Shown: positions 37,629-46,551 of the stretch, one piece after another
Position numbering within the stretch: the stretch's first letter is position 1
Layout: each line of letters begins with the position of its first letter
Assembly: GCA_030682795.1 (NCBI GenBank)
Contig: JAUXNJ010000031.1
Coordinates: forward strand, 62,001-126,000
DNA: 64,000 nt
Direction of reading: 5' to 3'
Source of the DNA: Sphingobacteriaceae bacterium
GTDB lineage: Bacteria > Bacteroidota > Bacteroidia > UBA7662
The notes under the pieces: model-generated
Databases searched by the model: none
Told to the model about the DNA's origin: nothing
Seen by the model: only the letters and a program-made list of their open reading frames with translations
Made by a program: the position numbers and the translations under genes

Positions 37629-37846
37629 TTATAATCCGTTCTGTTGCATGCTCAAATAATACATACCAGCTCGTAAATCCCTGATGTCCAACAACCAATC
37701 AGCTTCTTCAGGCGAGACTTGTTTTGCTGCATGCGTCGTCCGAAGGCATCGCGTGACTGGAAGATTGCAGCGCCCTCCCACTGCATCGACCAACGTACCA
37801 AGGTATGGTACCGAGCTGGATTAGGATATCGTTGCGGTTTTGCCAA
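37629..37846 (-). pseudogene. Frameshifted remnant of a T9SS type A sorting domain
   Basis: On the minus strand one frame reads RYPNPARYHTLVRWSMQWEG then AIFQSRDAFGRRM, the start and middle of a sorting domain. A single-base shift near 37725 moves to a second frame reading SPEEADWLLDIRDLRAGMYY then LSMQQNGL and a stop at 37629. The two halves together match the YPNP ... DALGR ... LRAGMYYL pattern of type A domains. Nothing coding precedes it: the terminator of the 1944-residue frame lies immediately upstream. It is either the decayed end of a lost cargo gene or, less likely, an intact domain broken by a sequencing error. Confidence 0.7.
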
Positions 37847-37874
37847 AAAAAACCGGCTTCTTTCGAAGCCGGTT
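37843..37874 (-). terminator. Terminator of the 37894-43608 cargo gene
   Basis: AACCGGCTTC (37851-37860) pairs with GAAGCCGGTT (37865-37874) across a TTTC loop: a perfect 10-bp stem. On the minus strand it is followed by a run of eight Ts. It lies 19 bases after the stop codon. Confidence 0.9.
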
Positions 37875-37893
37875 CAAATCAAACAATCTGTTA

Positions 37894-40800
37894 CTATTTG
37901 CCAACGATAAATTTACCATGTTCCATCTGGCCGGCAACCACCAAACGATAAGTGTACATGCCCGCAGCATAGGTTTGGGTACTCAATTGCCAAACATGAG
38001 CGGTACTTAAATCTATTAACTCCTGATGAAGGGTCTTTCCAAGTTGATCTAATATCAATAGATTGGCTTGGCCTTGTTGCGCTTTAAATTCAAAATTCAC
38101 AAAGTCCTTAGCTGGGTTCGGATAAATCCTTGATACTAATTGTAAATCATTCACCGATAAAGCCATAAAGGTTACACAACTGGTATCATTATTTAAATTC
38201 ACGTCACCAGTGGCGCCTTTTACATAGGCACAAAGGGTAACATCGCCTCCAGCTATCGGAGTCCAGTTTTGACTGAAAATGTGATGGATGGTGTCACCGG
38301 GCTGAATTGTCCCAGAAATCGGATTTGCATTAATTTCTACCCCATCAATTGCGTAGGCCACATCAAAACCGGTAATTGGATCCGTCCCAAAGTTTTCAAT
38401 CACCACTTCCACAAAAGTAAGGTCGTTTAACTCCGGATTGGTTGGGCTGATGATACTAGCTACTCCAACATCTACTACATTGTTGGCAGTTACAAACACC
38501 GTAACTGAATCGCTTTTGCTGCACGTTGAGTCAGAAATAGTAACCACATAAGTAGTTGTTGCCAAGGGCGCTACATTTAACGTGTCGGTTGTGGCCAAAA
38601 CCGCAGTTCCGCCAAGCTCTGTCCAAACCACATCTGCATTAGAACGATACCCTACAGAACCGTTAAAGCTCCTCGTGGCGATGGTTGGCGTTGGCGCAGT
38701 GCCACCAAAACCGGCTCCAACCCCGGTGTAGATTACGATATTGCCATCTGTAAAGGTATCTACCATGGCCGCTGAATGGGTAGTATACACCGTACTTCCA
38801 CTGGTAACGGCATAGAAAAAGCCATAGGTTTGTCCCGCTGGAATAAGCAAATTACCTGGGATAGCCACCGCGCTCAAAGCTGCGCCACCAGCTGTGCCGG
38901 TATTGCCAACAAGCGCCGCTGCACCATTCACAATTTGGACCCACGGAGCTGTAGAAACATTCGGTGCAGCAGTGATGGGCGTAGGCTGGTACCATACCGA
39001 TACGCTGGCTGTGTTTCCAATCGTACCATAAATGGGCACATAAAGGGAATCCATCACCACGGCATTTATAGCACGAAGGTTAAAGCTTACGCCACTTGAT
39101 CCGTTACCACCGGTTCGCATGGCATCAACAATATTACTTCCAGCTATGCCGTTACCGGTAGCACGTAAACTGGCCGTATCGCCCGCCACAATGGTGGTAT
39201 CTGCGCCGGCATCAATTTGCAAATAATCATCTACATAGCTAAATACCAAAGAGGTATCTACCAATCCGGCAGAATCAACCACTGTAACAAAATAGGATAC
39301 AGATGTAGCTGGCATGCCGGCAGGAATAGTGGCAGTCCACAAAGAATCTGTTGTATTGAACACCATGGCTACATCTACAAAAGTTGAAGAGGCAGCGGTA
39401 TCGTAATGCAACCGTACATTAGTAAGTGGACTGAAAGCACGAACCGCTGTTTGAATGGTGCGAGGCAATACGGTGCAGGAGTCGGCAGCTTCAGTCACGA
39501 AGGTAATAACAGGATCCATCGGCACACGCACCCTGAAATTATCAATGCCGGTGCCCTCATAATTCACGGAACCATCTGATTGAAAAGTAACCCTGAACAG
39601 TACACTTCCTTGATTATCTAAATCCGCCAAAGAATGTGCGGCCGTTAGCCAACCTTGTGCTGTTAAACGGTTGGTCCAAACTGGTTGTCCAGACATAGGG
39701 CCATTGCTATTTTGATTATTATACCAATTGCTAATTCCGCCATTCAGACTGCCCAAGAGCGTCCAATTGGCACCGCCATCGATACTGTAATAGAGTTGCG
39801 AACCGTCCCAATTGTTTTCACTATCGCGCATGATATCGAGCTCCAAAATGGCGCCCTCAATGTTCGAAAAATCAAAACAAGGCGACTGAATGTAGCTGTT
39901 TTCATTCGGATTATAGGTGCCAGTTAAATTGGTTACCCAAGCATGCGTGCCGCTCGCTGCGGTATCGATATTCGTATTATTTGGCACACCCAAGGCCCAA
40001 CTGTTGTTAACGCCTCCTGTTGTCCAGCCTATTCCTCCTGTTTCAAAATCCTCGGCATAAGGCAGTGTGCTTATAAGCGGTATGCTCGAGATATTTATAC
40101 TAATGCTATCGTTATTCGAGTCGCCATCTCCCACCAAGCTGGCGTATACCTGCAAAGTGTAAAAGCCTGGCGTACTCAAATCCAAAGGTGTTACGAAACT
40201 AAACACCGCAGTATCTCCCGGCAGTACTTGCTGAACCAAAGTATCGGTAACCACTGCGCCGGCATTAAGTACGTAGGCCATAGGCACAGTACTGAGGGTG
40301 TCTTGGCCACTGTTCACGATTTGTACACTCACAATTTCATTTGCCGTGAAACCACAACCTGAAACGGCAGGACTTAAAACAGCATTTACAGCTACATCTA
40401 AGGAAGGGCTCTCCAAAATACGAATGTCGTCCAAGGCCACATCGCCGTTAAAACTGCCACCACGAACAACCACAAAACGAATGGCTTCTGCAGCAGCTGG
40501 AATGAGTGCCCTGCGCATTACAAATGGATCAGCACTTGTCGATTGCTGCGGGCCGGTTAGCACGTCGATTTGTTGCCAAACACCTGCCACATCGGCCTGC
40601 ACCATTAGTCCCGTAATATCGCTACCAAACATGTGGTAATGGTATTCCAATACTGGCAAATTCAAGCTCGACATATCTAAACAAGGCGACAGCAAAAAAG
40701 CCGTATCGCCCGCTACTCCGAAAGAAGCCTCTGTAAAAATATATTTACCAGCAGGTGTTCCCAGGGTATTGTCGGTGGCCGGTCCGGTTGCCGTGCTACT

Positions 40801-43608
40801 GGTAGGACCATTGGTGATTTCAAAAACAAAAGCGCCTGTGGCTGAAGTTGACCAACCATCGGGGAAACTGGCAGGCACACCATTGCTCATTTGTTCAAAA
40901 TTTTGTACCAACGGAAAAACAGAAACCAATGGATTCAGGATGGTTTGACTGATTGTATCGTTAAGGGGATTTCCGTCGCCAACCAAAGCTACTATGGCCT
41001 GGATATCGTATGCTCCACCTACGGCCATGTTTACTGTTTGACTGAAAGTATAAGTGCTAAATGCACCTGGTGCGATGGAAGTATTGATGGTATCGTTTAC
41101 CAGCAAACTTCCATTAAAGTACAGGGAAGCCTGAAAGGTAGATACGGTATCTTGACCATTATTTACAAACTCAACGCTTACCAATTCAGCATTTGTTAAT
41201 CCACAATTTTGCATTGGCGATAGTAATTGGGCAATGCCCATATCCAAAGCTGAAGGTTCAAATTCATACGCCCCAATATCTGGTGTGATTGCATTTCGGG
41301 GCATTCCAGCTACATCTGTAAATACATAAGGAATTGGCAGTCCTAAATTATTCATACTCGCAGCACTGGGTACTGGAGTTGTTAGAGCCGCCATGGTAGG
41401 ATCTACACTCACCGAGTTTGAATCCTGTTGCGGATAATTCAATCTCCATGCCGCCAAATCAGTAAAACTTCCAGCTGGGGAGTTTACTTTAAATAGGTCA
41501 TTGCTTCCATTGACGATAAAATAATTATTATGATCGAACACCATGGAGTCTGCCACACCGGGAATTGACAAAGTAAGCACCCTGAAATTAGCAGGCACAT
41601 TACTAGCAATAGCAGTCAAATTATTATTCTTGACCAAGGTTTTACCAAAAGCTGGAACAGTTGCCGAGCCGCCAGTAGCATAAAACAAGGCGTTTAAAGT
41701 AGAGGTGGAAGTACTGTTCACTTCAACATGCACCGTATTGTTTACAATTTCGACGTAATCAACCGGATTTGGCGGTGTGGCCGTAGCACTAAAACTGGCA
41801 AACAAATAAATAGGATTGTATATAGCAGTTGCAGCCAATTGAGGTGCACGAACGCCTGCAATCACATTGTTGTAGAGAAGTGAAGGCTGACTTTCAGAAG
41901 AATTGTAATTTCCCAAATAAATACCATAGCGGCTTAAATTACCTTTGATTTGGTTGTTCGAAATGGTTAAAAACTCATTACCTGTGGTGTATATACCCCC
42001 CGCAACTGTGGAGGTCCCTACAAAGTCATTAATCAGATTACCATCGATAACCAACTGCGACTGATCAGATGCAAAAATGGCGCGATAGCCAAAATTATTG
42101 AAGGTATTGGCTAAAACGTTATTACCTAAACCCGTACCCGTAAGATTGATCCCGAGATTAATCCCCTCAAATAAGTTCCCAATTACCGAAACGCCACTGC
42201 TCGCAGAGATGCCAATACCTCGGGCCGTAGTAAGGGTGCTTCCCGAAGAATCAATAAACCTACATGCTGAAACGGTAGCATTATTTGACCCATTTTGATA
42301 ATGAATCAAATGTCCGGCACTCGGGTTTGCTGTACGGATAAACGTTAAGCCATTAAAGCTCACACCTGCCGTACCACTGATGTTTATAATTTCTTGTTGA
42401 TTACTTGAAGCGTCATGATAAATCAATACATCCGTTGCCATGCCATTAATAGAGGCAAAGGAAATACTATTCACCCCAGCCCCAGCAATGTTGCTGATAT
42501 TGGCGGCAGCTTGATAGGTACCCGGCTGTATTAAAAAAGAAACTGGACCAGCAATACCGCCACACTGCATGGCCGCGATAGCCGCTTCCACATCTAAAAA
42601 ATTTGCAGCCGTGGCACCGATGCTGTAAGTGCCGCCGGGTAAGGCAGGACAAATAGCTTCTTGCAAAGTATCATTGGCTGGATTGTTATCCGCACCTTGA
42701 CCGTTGATATTGCTCACCCAAACTTTCACCACAAAATTGCTATTAGGCGTTGTAAAGGGCGTTGCAAAGGTGAAAGGCGCGCTGTTGGCCGATAAAATAT
42801 TACCCGAAAAACTCTCGGTTACTGGCGGTTGTGAATCGATTTGATAGGTTACTGCCGCTGTGAAAATGGGGTCGGCGGCAAAATTACCAAGTGTAATGGC
42901 TACTTGGCCGGGAGTACCTGCGCCTATAGGAGCTGAAGGTGAAGTAATGGCCTGTACAGCAAGGTCCAAACCACTTGGCACTACATAGCTAATCCTAATA
43001 TTGGGACGGCGGTTACTATAGGAGGCAGAAAAGGTAGTGCCTGCCGTATTGGTGCTCGAACTAATGCCACCCGCTAAGCCTGTAGCTAGCTCAAAGTGAA
43101 AATTGATAACACCTGTGGCCGTTCCATTTCTCTCATGCTCGGCCAAGATTTTTAAGTTACCACCAGTATATATAAAAGGAGTGGCAAAGGGGTGATCAAT
43201 CCAGCCTCCTCCTGCGGGTAAGTCATAGGTATTGCTTTGATACACGGCCGTTGCATTCATAACTTCCGTATTGTAGTTGTTTCCGGCAACAGGAATATCC
43301 ACTTGGGTCGTATTTGCCATATGGATATTAAAGGTGTGACCACCGCCGGTTAAACCACCAGTTCCAGCCTGTGCCTGCCACTGAACTCCAGTAATCAAAG
43401 CGCCGCTTGGAAGGTTGCTTAGTTCTGCTGCCGTATATAAATAGGCATAATGGGAGTGATTAAAGGATGATGCTGCCGAGGATCGGTACAGGGGACCATA
43501 AAAATAAGATTGCACCGAAGAATCAACCCCGATCTGGACAAAGGCTTGTCCGTTTGTACTCAAATAAGCCGTAAAACTCATTAAAAGCAGGAATAGTAGT
43601 TTTTTCAT
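37894..43608 (-). CDS. Giant T9SS cargo: parallel beta-helix with repeated CARDB/MAM-like modules
   Basis: 1904 residues from ATG at 43608 (MKKLLFLLLMSFTAYLSTNG, a clear signal peptide); the open frame extends another 40 codons upstream over AT-rich non-coding DNA. An N-terminal sandwich domain (~20-210) is followed by CARDB-like repeats and a right-handed beta-helix (GTYQAAANISNIAG, then many N-x-I/V-x-N turns). Further modules follow, including FPLVQNFEQMSNG and LPYAEDFETGGIGW with SPCLDM/SPCFDFSN strings. The last ~80 residues are a type A sorting domain (RIYPNPAKDFVNFEFKAQ ... AGMYTYRLVVAG). It is a paralogue of the neighbouring 1581-residue product. It is predicted to be secreted or surface-bound, with no enzymatic motif recognised. 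Confidence 0.85.
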   Translation of the reverse strand: MKKLLFLLLMSFTAYLSTNGQAFVQIGVDSSVQSYFYGPLYRSSAASSFNHSHYAYLYTAAELSNLPSGALITGVQWQAQAGTGGLTGGGHTFNIHMANTTQVDIPVAGNNYNTEVMNATAVYQSNTYDLPAGGGWIDHPFATPFIYTGGNLKILAEHERNGTATGVINFHFELATGLAGGISSSTNTAGTTFSASYSNRRPNIRISYVVPSGLDLAVQAITSPSAPIGAGTPGQVAITLGNFAADPIFTAAVTYQIDSQPPVTESFSGNILSANSAPFTFATPFTTPNSNFVVKVWVSNINGQGADNNPANDTLQEAICPALPGGTYSIGATAANFLDVEAAIAAMQCGGIAGPVSFLIQPGTYQAAANISNIAGAGVNSISFASINGMATDVLIYHDASSNQQEIINISGTAGVSFNGLTFIRTANPSAGHLIHYQNGSNNATVSACRFIDSSGSTLTTARGIGISASSGVSVIGNLFEGINLGINLTGTGLGNNVLANTFNNFGYRAIFASDQSQLVIDGNLINDFVGTSTVAGGIYTTGNEFLTISNNQIKGNLSRYGIYLGNYNSSESQPSLLYNNVIAGVRAPQLAATAIYNPIYLFASFSATATPPNPVDYVEIVNNTVHVEVNSTSTSTLNALFYATGGSATVPAFGKTLVKNNNLTAIASNVPANFRVLTLSIPGVADSMVFDHNNYFIVNGSNDLFKVNSPAGSFTDLAAWRLNYPQQDSNSVSVDPTMAALTTPVPSAASMNNLGLPIPYVFTDVAGMPRNAITPDIGAYEFEPSALDMGIAQLLSPMQNCGLTNAELVSVEFVNNGQDTVSTFQASLYFNGSLLVNDTINTSIAPGAFSTYTFSQTVNMAVGGAYDIQAIVALVGDGNPLNDTISQTILNPLVSVFPLVQNFEQMSNGVPASFPDGWSTSATGAFVFEITNGPTSSTATGPATDNTLGTPAGKYIFTEASFGVAGDTAFLLSPCLDMSSLNLPVLEYHYHMFGSDITGLMVQADVAGVWQQIDVLTGPQQSTSADPFVMRRALIPAAAEAIRFVVVRGGSFNGDVALDDIRILESPSLDVAVNAVLSPAVSGCGFTANEIVSVQIVNSGQDTLSTVPMAYVLNAGAVVTDTLVQQVLPGDTAVFSFVTPLDLSTPGFYTLQVYASLVGDGDSNNDSISINISSIPLISTLPYAEDFETGGIGWTTGGVNNSWALGVPNNTNIDTAASGTHAWVTNLTGTYNPNENSYIQSPCFDFSNIEGAILELDIMRDSENNWDGSQLYYSIDGGANWTLLGSLNGGISNWYNNQNSNGPMSGQPVWTNRLTAQGWLTAAHSLADLDNQGSVLFRVTFQSDGSVNYEGTGIDNFRVRVPMDPVITFVTEAADSCTVLPRTIQTAVRAFSPLTNVRLHYDTAASSTFVDVAMVFNTTDSLWTATIPAGMPATSVSYFVTVVDSAGLVDTSLVFSYVDDYLQIDAGADTTIVAGDTASLRATGNGIAGSNIVDAMRTGGNGSSGVSFNLRAINAVVMDSLYVPIYGTIGNTASVSVWYQPTPITAAPNVSTAPWVQIVNGAAALVGNTGTAGGAALSAVAIPGNLLIPAGQTYGFFYAVTSGSTVYTTHSAAMVDTFTDGNIVIYTGVGAGFGGTAPTPTIATRSFNGSVGYRSNADVVWTELGGTAVLATTDTLNVAPLATTTYVVTISDSTCSKSDSVTVFVTANNVVDVGVASIISPTNPELNDLTFVEVVIENFGTDPITGFDVAYAIDGVEINANPISGTIQPGDTIHHIFSQNWTPIAGGDVTLCAYVKGATGDVNLNNDTSCVTFMALSVNDLQLVSRIYPNPAKDFVNFEFKAQQGQANLLILDQLGKTLHQELIDLSTAHVWQLSTQTYAAGMYTYRLVVAGQMEHGKFIVGK

Positions 43609-43956
43609 ATCAAGTATTAATTTTAGAATATATAAAGAACGATATTTAAAAATTAAATACTTTTTAATAGAGATTAAAATATCATTAAAATCATATAATA
43701 TTAGAAGACATTTAATTCGTATTAACAATTAAATTTTCATCATATTTAATTTCATCAATTACTATCAGTGATTAACAATTCATACTTGTTAAAAAATCAA
43801 AAAATATAGCCTCAATCATCAAAACAAGCAGTAAAACCCTGTTTGATTCGAAACCGCAAGTGGCACCTTGCTTTGAACCCGAAAACGAAATGCTGATTGC
43901 CCGGCCTCACTCGGGCGCTAGAGTTGCGTTACAAAAATAGGGGAACGGAGGATGGC
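43609..43956. other. Intergenic DNA, AT-rich leader plus crtZ 3' region
   Basis: About 350 bases without a supported gene. The first ~200 bases, just upstream of the giant cargo start, are strikingly AT-rich compared with flanking DNA and presumably hold its promoter, although no TAnnTTTG box was found. A short hairpin GCCCG/CGGGC lies near 43899-43917, past crtZ, without a T-run. Confidence 0.4.
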
Positions 43957-44406
43957 TCAACGCGCCTTTTTCACTGCGCTGAAGTATCGCCAGTTAAAAA
44001 AAAGCAAGCCGAAGCTTTCACTTGGCTGTTTGTTTACATGCTTGTGGTGCATGCGATGTGCATGGCGAAGGGCCTTAATGTATGGGATTTCTGGTGTTTT
44101 AGCTGCAAAAGTGCGGCGATGTACCAGTACATCGTGCAAATAAAAATAAACACCACCATAAACCGATATTCCAAGGCCAATCCAAAACCGATAGTCAAAG
44201 TCGCCGATACTACCCGCCAGCAATAAGGCAATGCCAATACCAGCAAAAAGCACTGCAAAAAGATCGTTCAGCTCAAATTTACCTTTGGGACGGTGATGAC
44301 TCTCATGAATAAACCATAAAGGACCGTGCATAAGGTATTTATGAATAAGTGTGGCAAAAACTTCAATACCCACAAAACCTACTAAAAACCAAAATACAAT
44401 CATCAT
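43957..44406 (-). CDS. crtZ: Beta-carotene hydroxylase (CrtZ type)
   Basis: 149 residues with four hydrophobic helices. Histidine motifs of the di-iron fatty-acid-hydroxylase superfamily are all present: HKYLMH, HESHH, HDVLVHRR and HAHRMHH. The length and spacing fit bacterial CrtZ, which adds hydroxyl groups to the rings of beta-carotene to give zeaxanthin. The gene starts within the stop of the B12-binding regulator gene (ATGA overlap), so expression of the two is coupled. Other carotenoid genes are not in the window. Confidence 0.88.
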   Translation of the reverse strand: MMIVFWFLVGFVGIEVFATLIHKYLMHGPLWFIHESHHRPKGKFELNDLFAVLFAGIGIALLLAGSIGDFDYRFWIGLGISVYGGVYFYLHDVLVHRRTFAAKTPEIPYIKALRHAHRMHHKHVNKQPSESFGLLFFNWRYFSAVKKAR

Positions 44407-45290
44407 GTCAGTTCGCTAGCCACGGAGAGCAACTCTCTAAAATCTTTTAATAAACGAATGTTTTGAGGAATCACCAGAGCACTATCGGATAACAACAAAC
44501 TTCCGGACGCCAGAACGGTGGTATTTGGGAAGTCGGCATACATATCGTTGAGATATTTTTGCGCTGGTACATTTACCATCGGTGAAGTTAGAATCGTTAA
44601 CATCACATCCGGCTTATAAACCTTGTGCACCACTTTTAAATCAATGTAAGGCACATTTGCTCCAATATAAATTACATGATGGCCACGGGCTCTAATAACA
44701 TAATTGGCAAATAACAAGCCCAGCTCATGAAACTCCCCTTCTGGTAAAAAAAGCATGTATTTTTTACTCCAGCCATCAGATCGCACCTTCTGCCCATCTA
44801 TGGCTACGATGAGCTTCTGACGAATGATGTTCGTGATAAAATGTTCATGGGCGGGATTAATGCTCCCAGTTTGCCACATGATGCCAATGTTTTTGAAGAA
44901 CGGAAAAATCACTTGCATCATGGTTTTTTCAATGCCCATTTGCAAAAATGCCGTACTTAACAAACGTTCGAAACCCCGCTCGTCTAACTCCAACATGCTC
45001 AATGTGAGCGCCTGCATTTGGTTTTCAAAATCTGATTTCTCCCCGCTCACTACCAATACCTGCTCTCGCAATTCTTGTTCCGACAAAGAAGCAATTTCCG
45101 AAATTTTATATCCGTTTCGATTTAAAAGTGCCACGTTCAGCAGCTTTCTTAGATCTTTTTCGTCGTAATAACGAATATTGGTTTCCGTTCGTTTTGGAGC
45201 AATCATCGCATATCGTTGCTCCCAAATGCGCAAAGTATGCGCCTTTACACCAGTGAGCGCTTCGATTTCTTTGATGGAAAAGTAATTCAC
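44403..45290 (-). CDS. CarH/LitR-like MerR regulator with B12-binding domain
   Basis: 295 residues. Residues 1-70 are a MerR helix-turn-helix (FSIKEIEALTGVKAHTLRIW). Residues ~85-165 form the helical B12-cap domain and ~178-290 the Rossmann-like B12-binding domain. The cobalamin lower-ligand motif GEFHELG (His188) is kept, as are the cap Trp139 and Glu149/His150 of the WxxGxI...EH signature. The residue next to the Trp is Gln140, where the well-studied Thermus CarH has His132. Such proteins repress carotenoid genes in the dark and release DNA in light. Overlap with crtZ supports that role. Confidence 0.85.
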   Translation of the reverse strand: MNYFSIKEIEALTGVKAHTLRIWEQRYAMIAPKRTETNIRYYDEKDLRKLLNVALLNRNGYKISEIASLSEQELREQVLVVSGEKSDFENQMQALTLSMLELDERGFERLLSTAFLQMGIEKTMMQVIFPFFKNIGIMWQTGSINPAHEHFITNIIRQKLIVAIDGQKVRSDGWSKKYMLFLPEGEFHELGLLFANYVIRARGHHVIYIGANVPYIDLKVVHKVYKPDVMLTILTSPMVNVPAQKYLNDMYADFPNTTVLASGSLLLSDSALVIPQNIRLLKDFRELLSVASELT

Positions 45291-45384
45291 GTTAAAAGAT
45301 TGATTTAGGATACTACCAGCAACATGGCTGGGCTCTCGAGCAACTTATGAGTAACACCACTATCTGTAAATTTGTTTTGCCTCT

Positions 45385-45402
45385 GCCTTTCAAATTAAAG
45401 GC
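45385..45402. repeat. Inverted repeat upstream of the CarH-like gene
   Basis: GCCTTT and AAAGGC form a perfect 6-bp inverted repeat with a six-base centre, about 95 bases upstream of the regulator start. It could be an operator for a dimeric or tetrameric MerR protein. No T-run follows on either strand. No TAnnTTTG box was found nearby. Confidence 0.3.
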
Positions 45403-45480
45403 AAAAGCTTTAGATAAGCAAGAATAGCCGCTTTCCAGCCACTCCATATGACCTCTGCTTAAATATGAACATCCATCCCG

Positions 45481-45900
45481 CTAAACCACCACCATGGTAG
45501 CCGTAGCTTTGGCAATCAAAGTGCTCTTCCCAGTTTGAAGCACATAGATCTCACTTTCACAGTAATGCAAGCGACTTCCTGCCTTTACTACCCGTCCAAT
45601 GGCCCGCAAACGCTCCCCCTGGCCGGGATAATAATACATGATCTGTAAATTCGAAGTCACCACGTTGTTGTCAAGAGGACTCTTGGTATAGGCCGCAAAT
45701 CCTGCCACAATATCGGCCACCGTGGCTGTAACCCCACCATGTACATACCCCATTTGTTGCTTGGTAAAAGCAACAAGATCCATTTCTCCTTCCACATACC
45801 CCTCCTCAATCACAGTGATCTCAAAACCAATGTGATGCATAAAAAACTGGCCCTTCAATTTTTCTATAATGCGTGCCCTTTGAGCGTTTAATTGTTCCAT
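45481..45900 (-). CDS. PaaI-type hotdog thioesterase
   Basis: 139 residues from the ATG at 45900 (MEQLNAQRARIIEKLKG). The hotdog fold signature is GYVHGGVTATVADIVAGFAA, with DLVAFTKQQMGYVHGG before it and NLQIMYYYPGQGERLRAIGRV in the second strand set. Enzymes of this group hydrolyse acyl- or aryl-CoA thioesters; the substrate is not evident. It stands alone on the minus strand next to the divergent 46014 gene. Confidence 0.82.
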   Translation of the reverse strand: MEQLNAQRARIIEKLKGQFFMHHIGFEITVIEEGYVEGEMDLVAFTKQQMGYVHGGVTATVADIVAGFAAYTKSPLDNNVVTSNLQIMYYYPGQGERLRAIGRVVKAGSRLHYCESEIYVLQTGKSTLIAKATATMVVV

Positions 45901-46013
45901 TCTGCAAAACAAACCAAAAAGGTTTACAAAAAGGAAACATAAAAGCAGGGGGAACCGCTGTGTGAATTACATAAAAAGTACTAATATTGCAGGCAGCAGA
46001 ACGTTACAGCTAC

Positions 46014-46550
46014 ATGAAAACACTCAACATCCTCAAAATCGCACTTTTTCTGGTAATCATGGTACTCGCCTATTTCTTGGTTGAAACCATTGCCGAGCCC
46101 ATCCGATTTGAAAAAGAAAAAGCTGTGCGCTACGCACAGGTAATTGAGCGCCTCAAGATGATCAGAACAGCAGAAGTGGCCCATCGTGATGTGAAAGGCG
46201 CGTTTACAGCTGATTGGAATGAATTACTCGACTTTGTAAAAAATGGAGAAATGCGGGTTATTAAGGTAATTGGTAATCCCGACGATTCCCTCGACATCAT
46301 TGCAGGTATAACCTACGACACTTTAATGGTGAGTGTTGCAGACTCTTTCTTCAGAAATTATCCGATTGATTCTTTGCCGTATATCCCCTTCACCAAGGGC
46401 AAGCAGTTTAGTCTGCAAGCCGGACAAATCACCAAAGGAAATATCAAAGTCAATGTATTCCTCGCTGAAGACACTGCCCCTTTTGATCCGCGCAAAGTAC
46501 TCCGCGTAGGTTCTATGGAAGACGCTAATTTGTCAGGTAACTGGGAATAA
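46014..46550 (+). CDS. Conserved single-pass membrane protein of unknown function
   Basis: 178 residues from the ATG at 46014 (MKTLNILKIALFLVIMVLAY), an N-terminal hydrophobic helix with a long periplasmic part and no lipobox. The frame is open nine codons upstream. The mature region starts with charged helix RFEKEKAVRYAQVIERLKMIR, then EVAHRDVKGAFTADWNELLDF. In Bacteroidota a protein of this kind commonly precedes the DUF3822 gene, which here begins two bases after its stop. Function unknown. Confidence 0.65.
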   Translation: MKTLNILKIALFLVIMVLAYFLVETIAEPIRFEKEKAVRYAQVIERLKMIRTAEVAHRDVKGAFTADWNELLDFVKNGEMRVIKVIGNPDDSLDIIAGITYDTLMVSVADSFFRNYPIDSLPYIPFTKGKQFSLQAGQITKGNIKVNVFLAEDTAPFDPRKVLRVGSMEDANLSGNWE

Positions 46551-46551
46551 T

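Noticed and set aside
43899-43917. GCCCG/CGGGC hairpin after crtZ as a terminator.
   Set aside because: The stem is short and no T-run follows on either strand.
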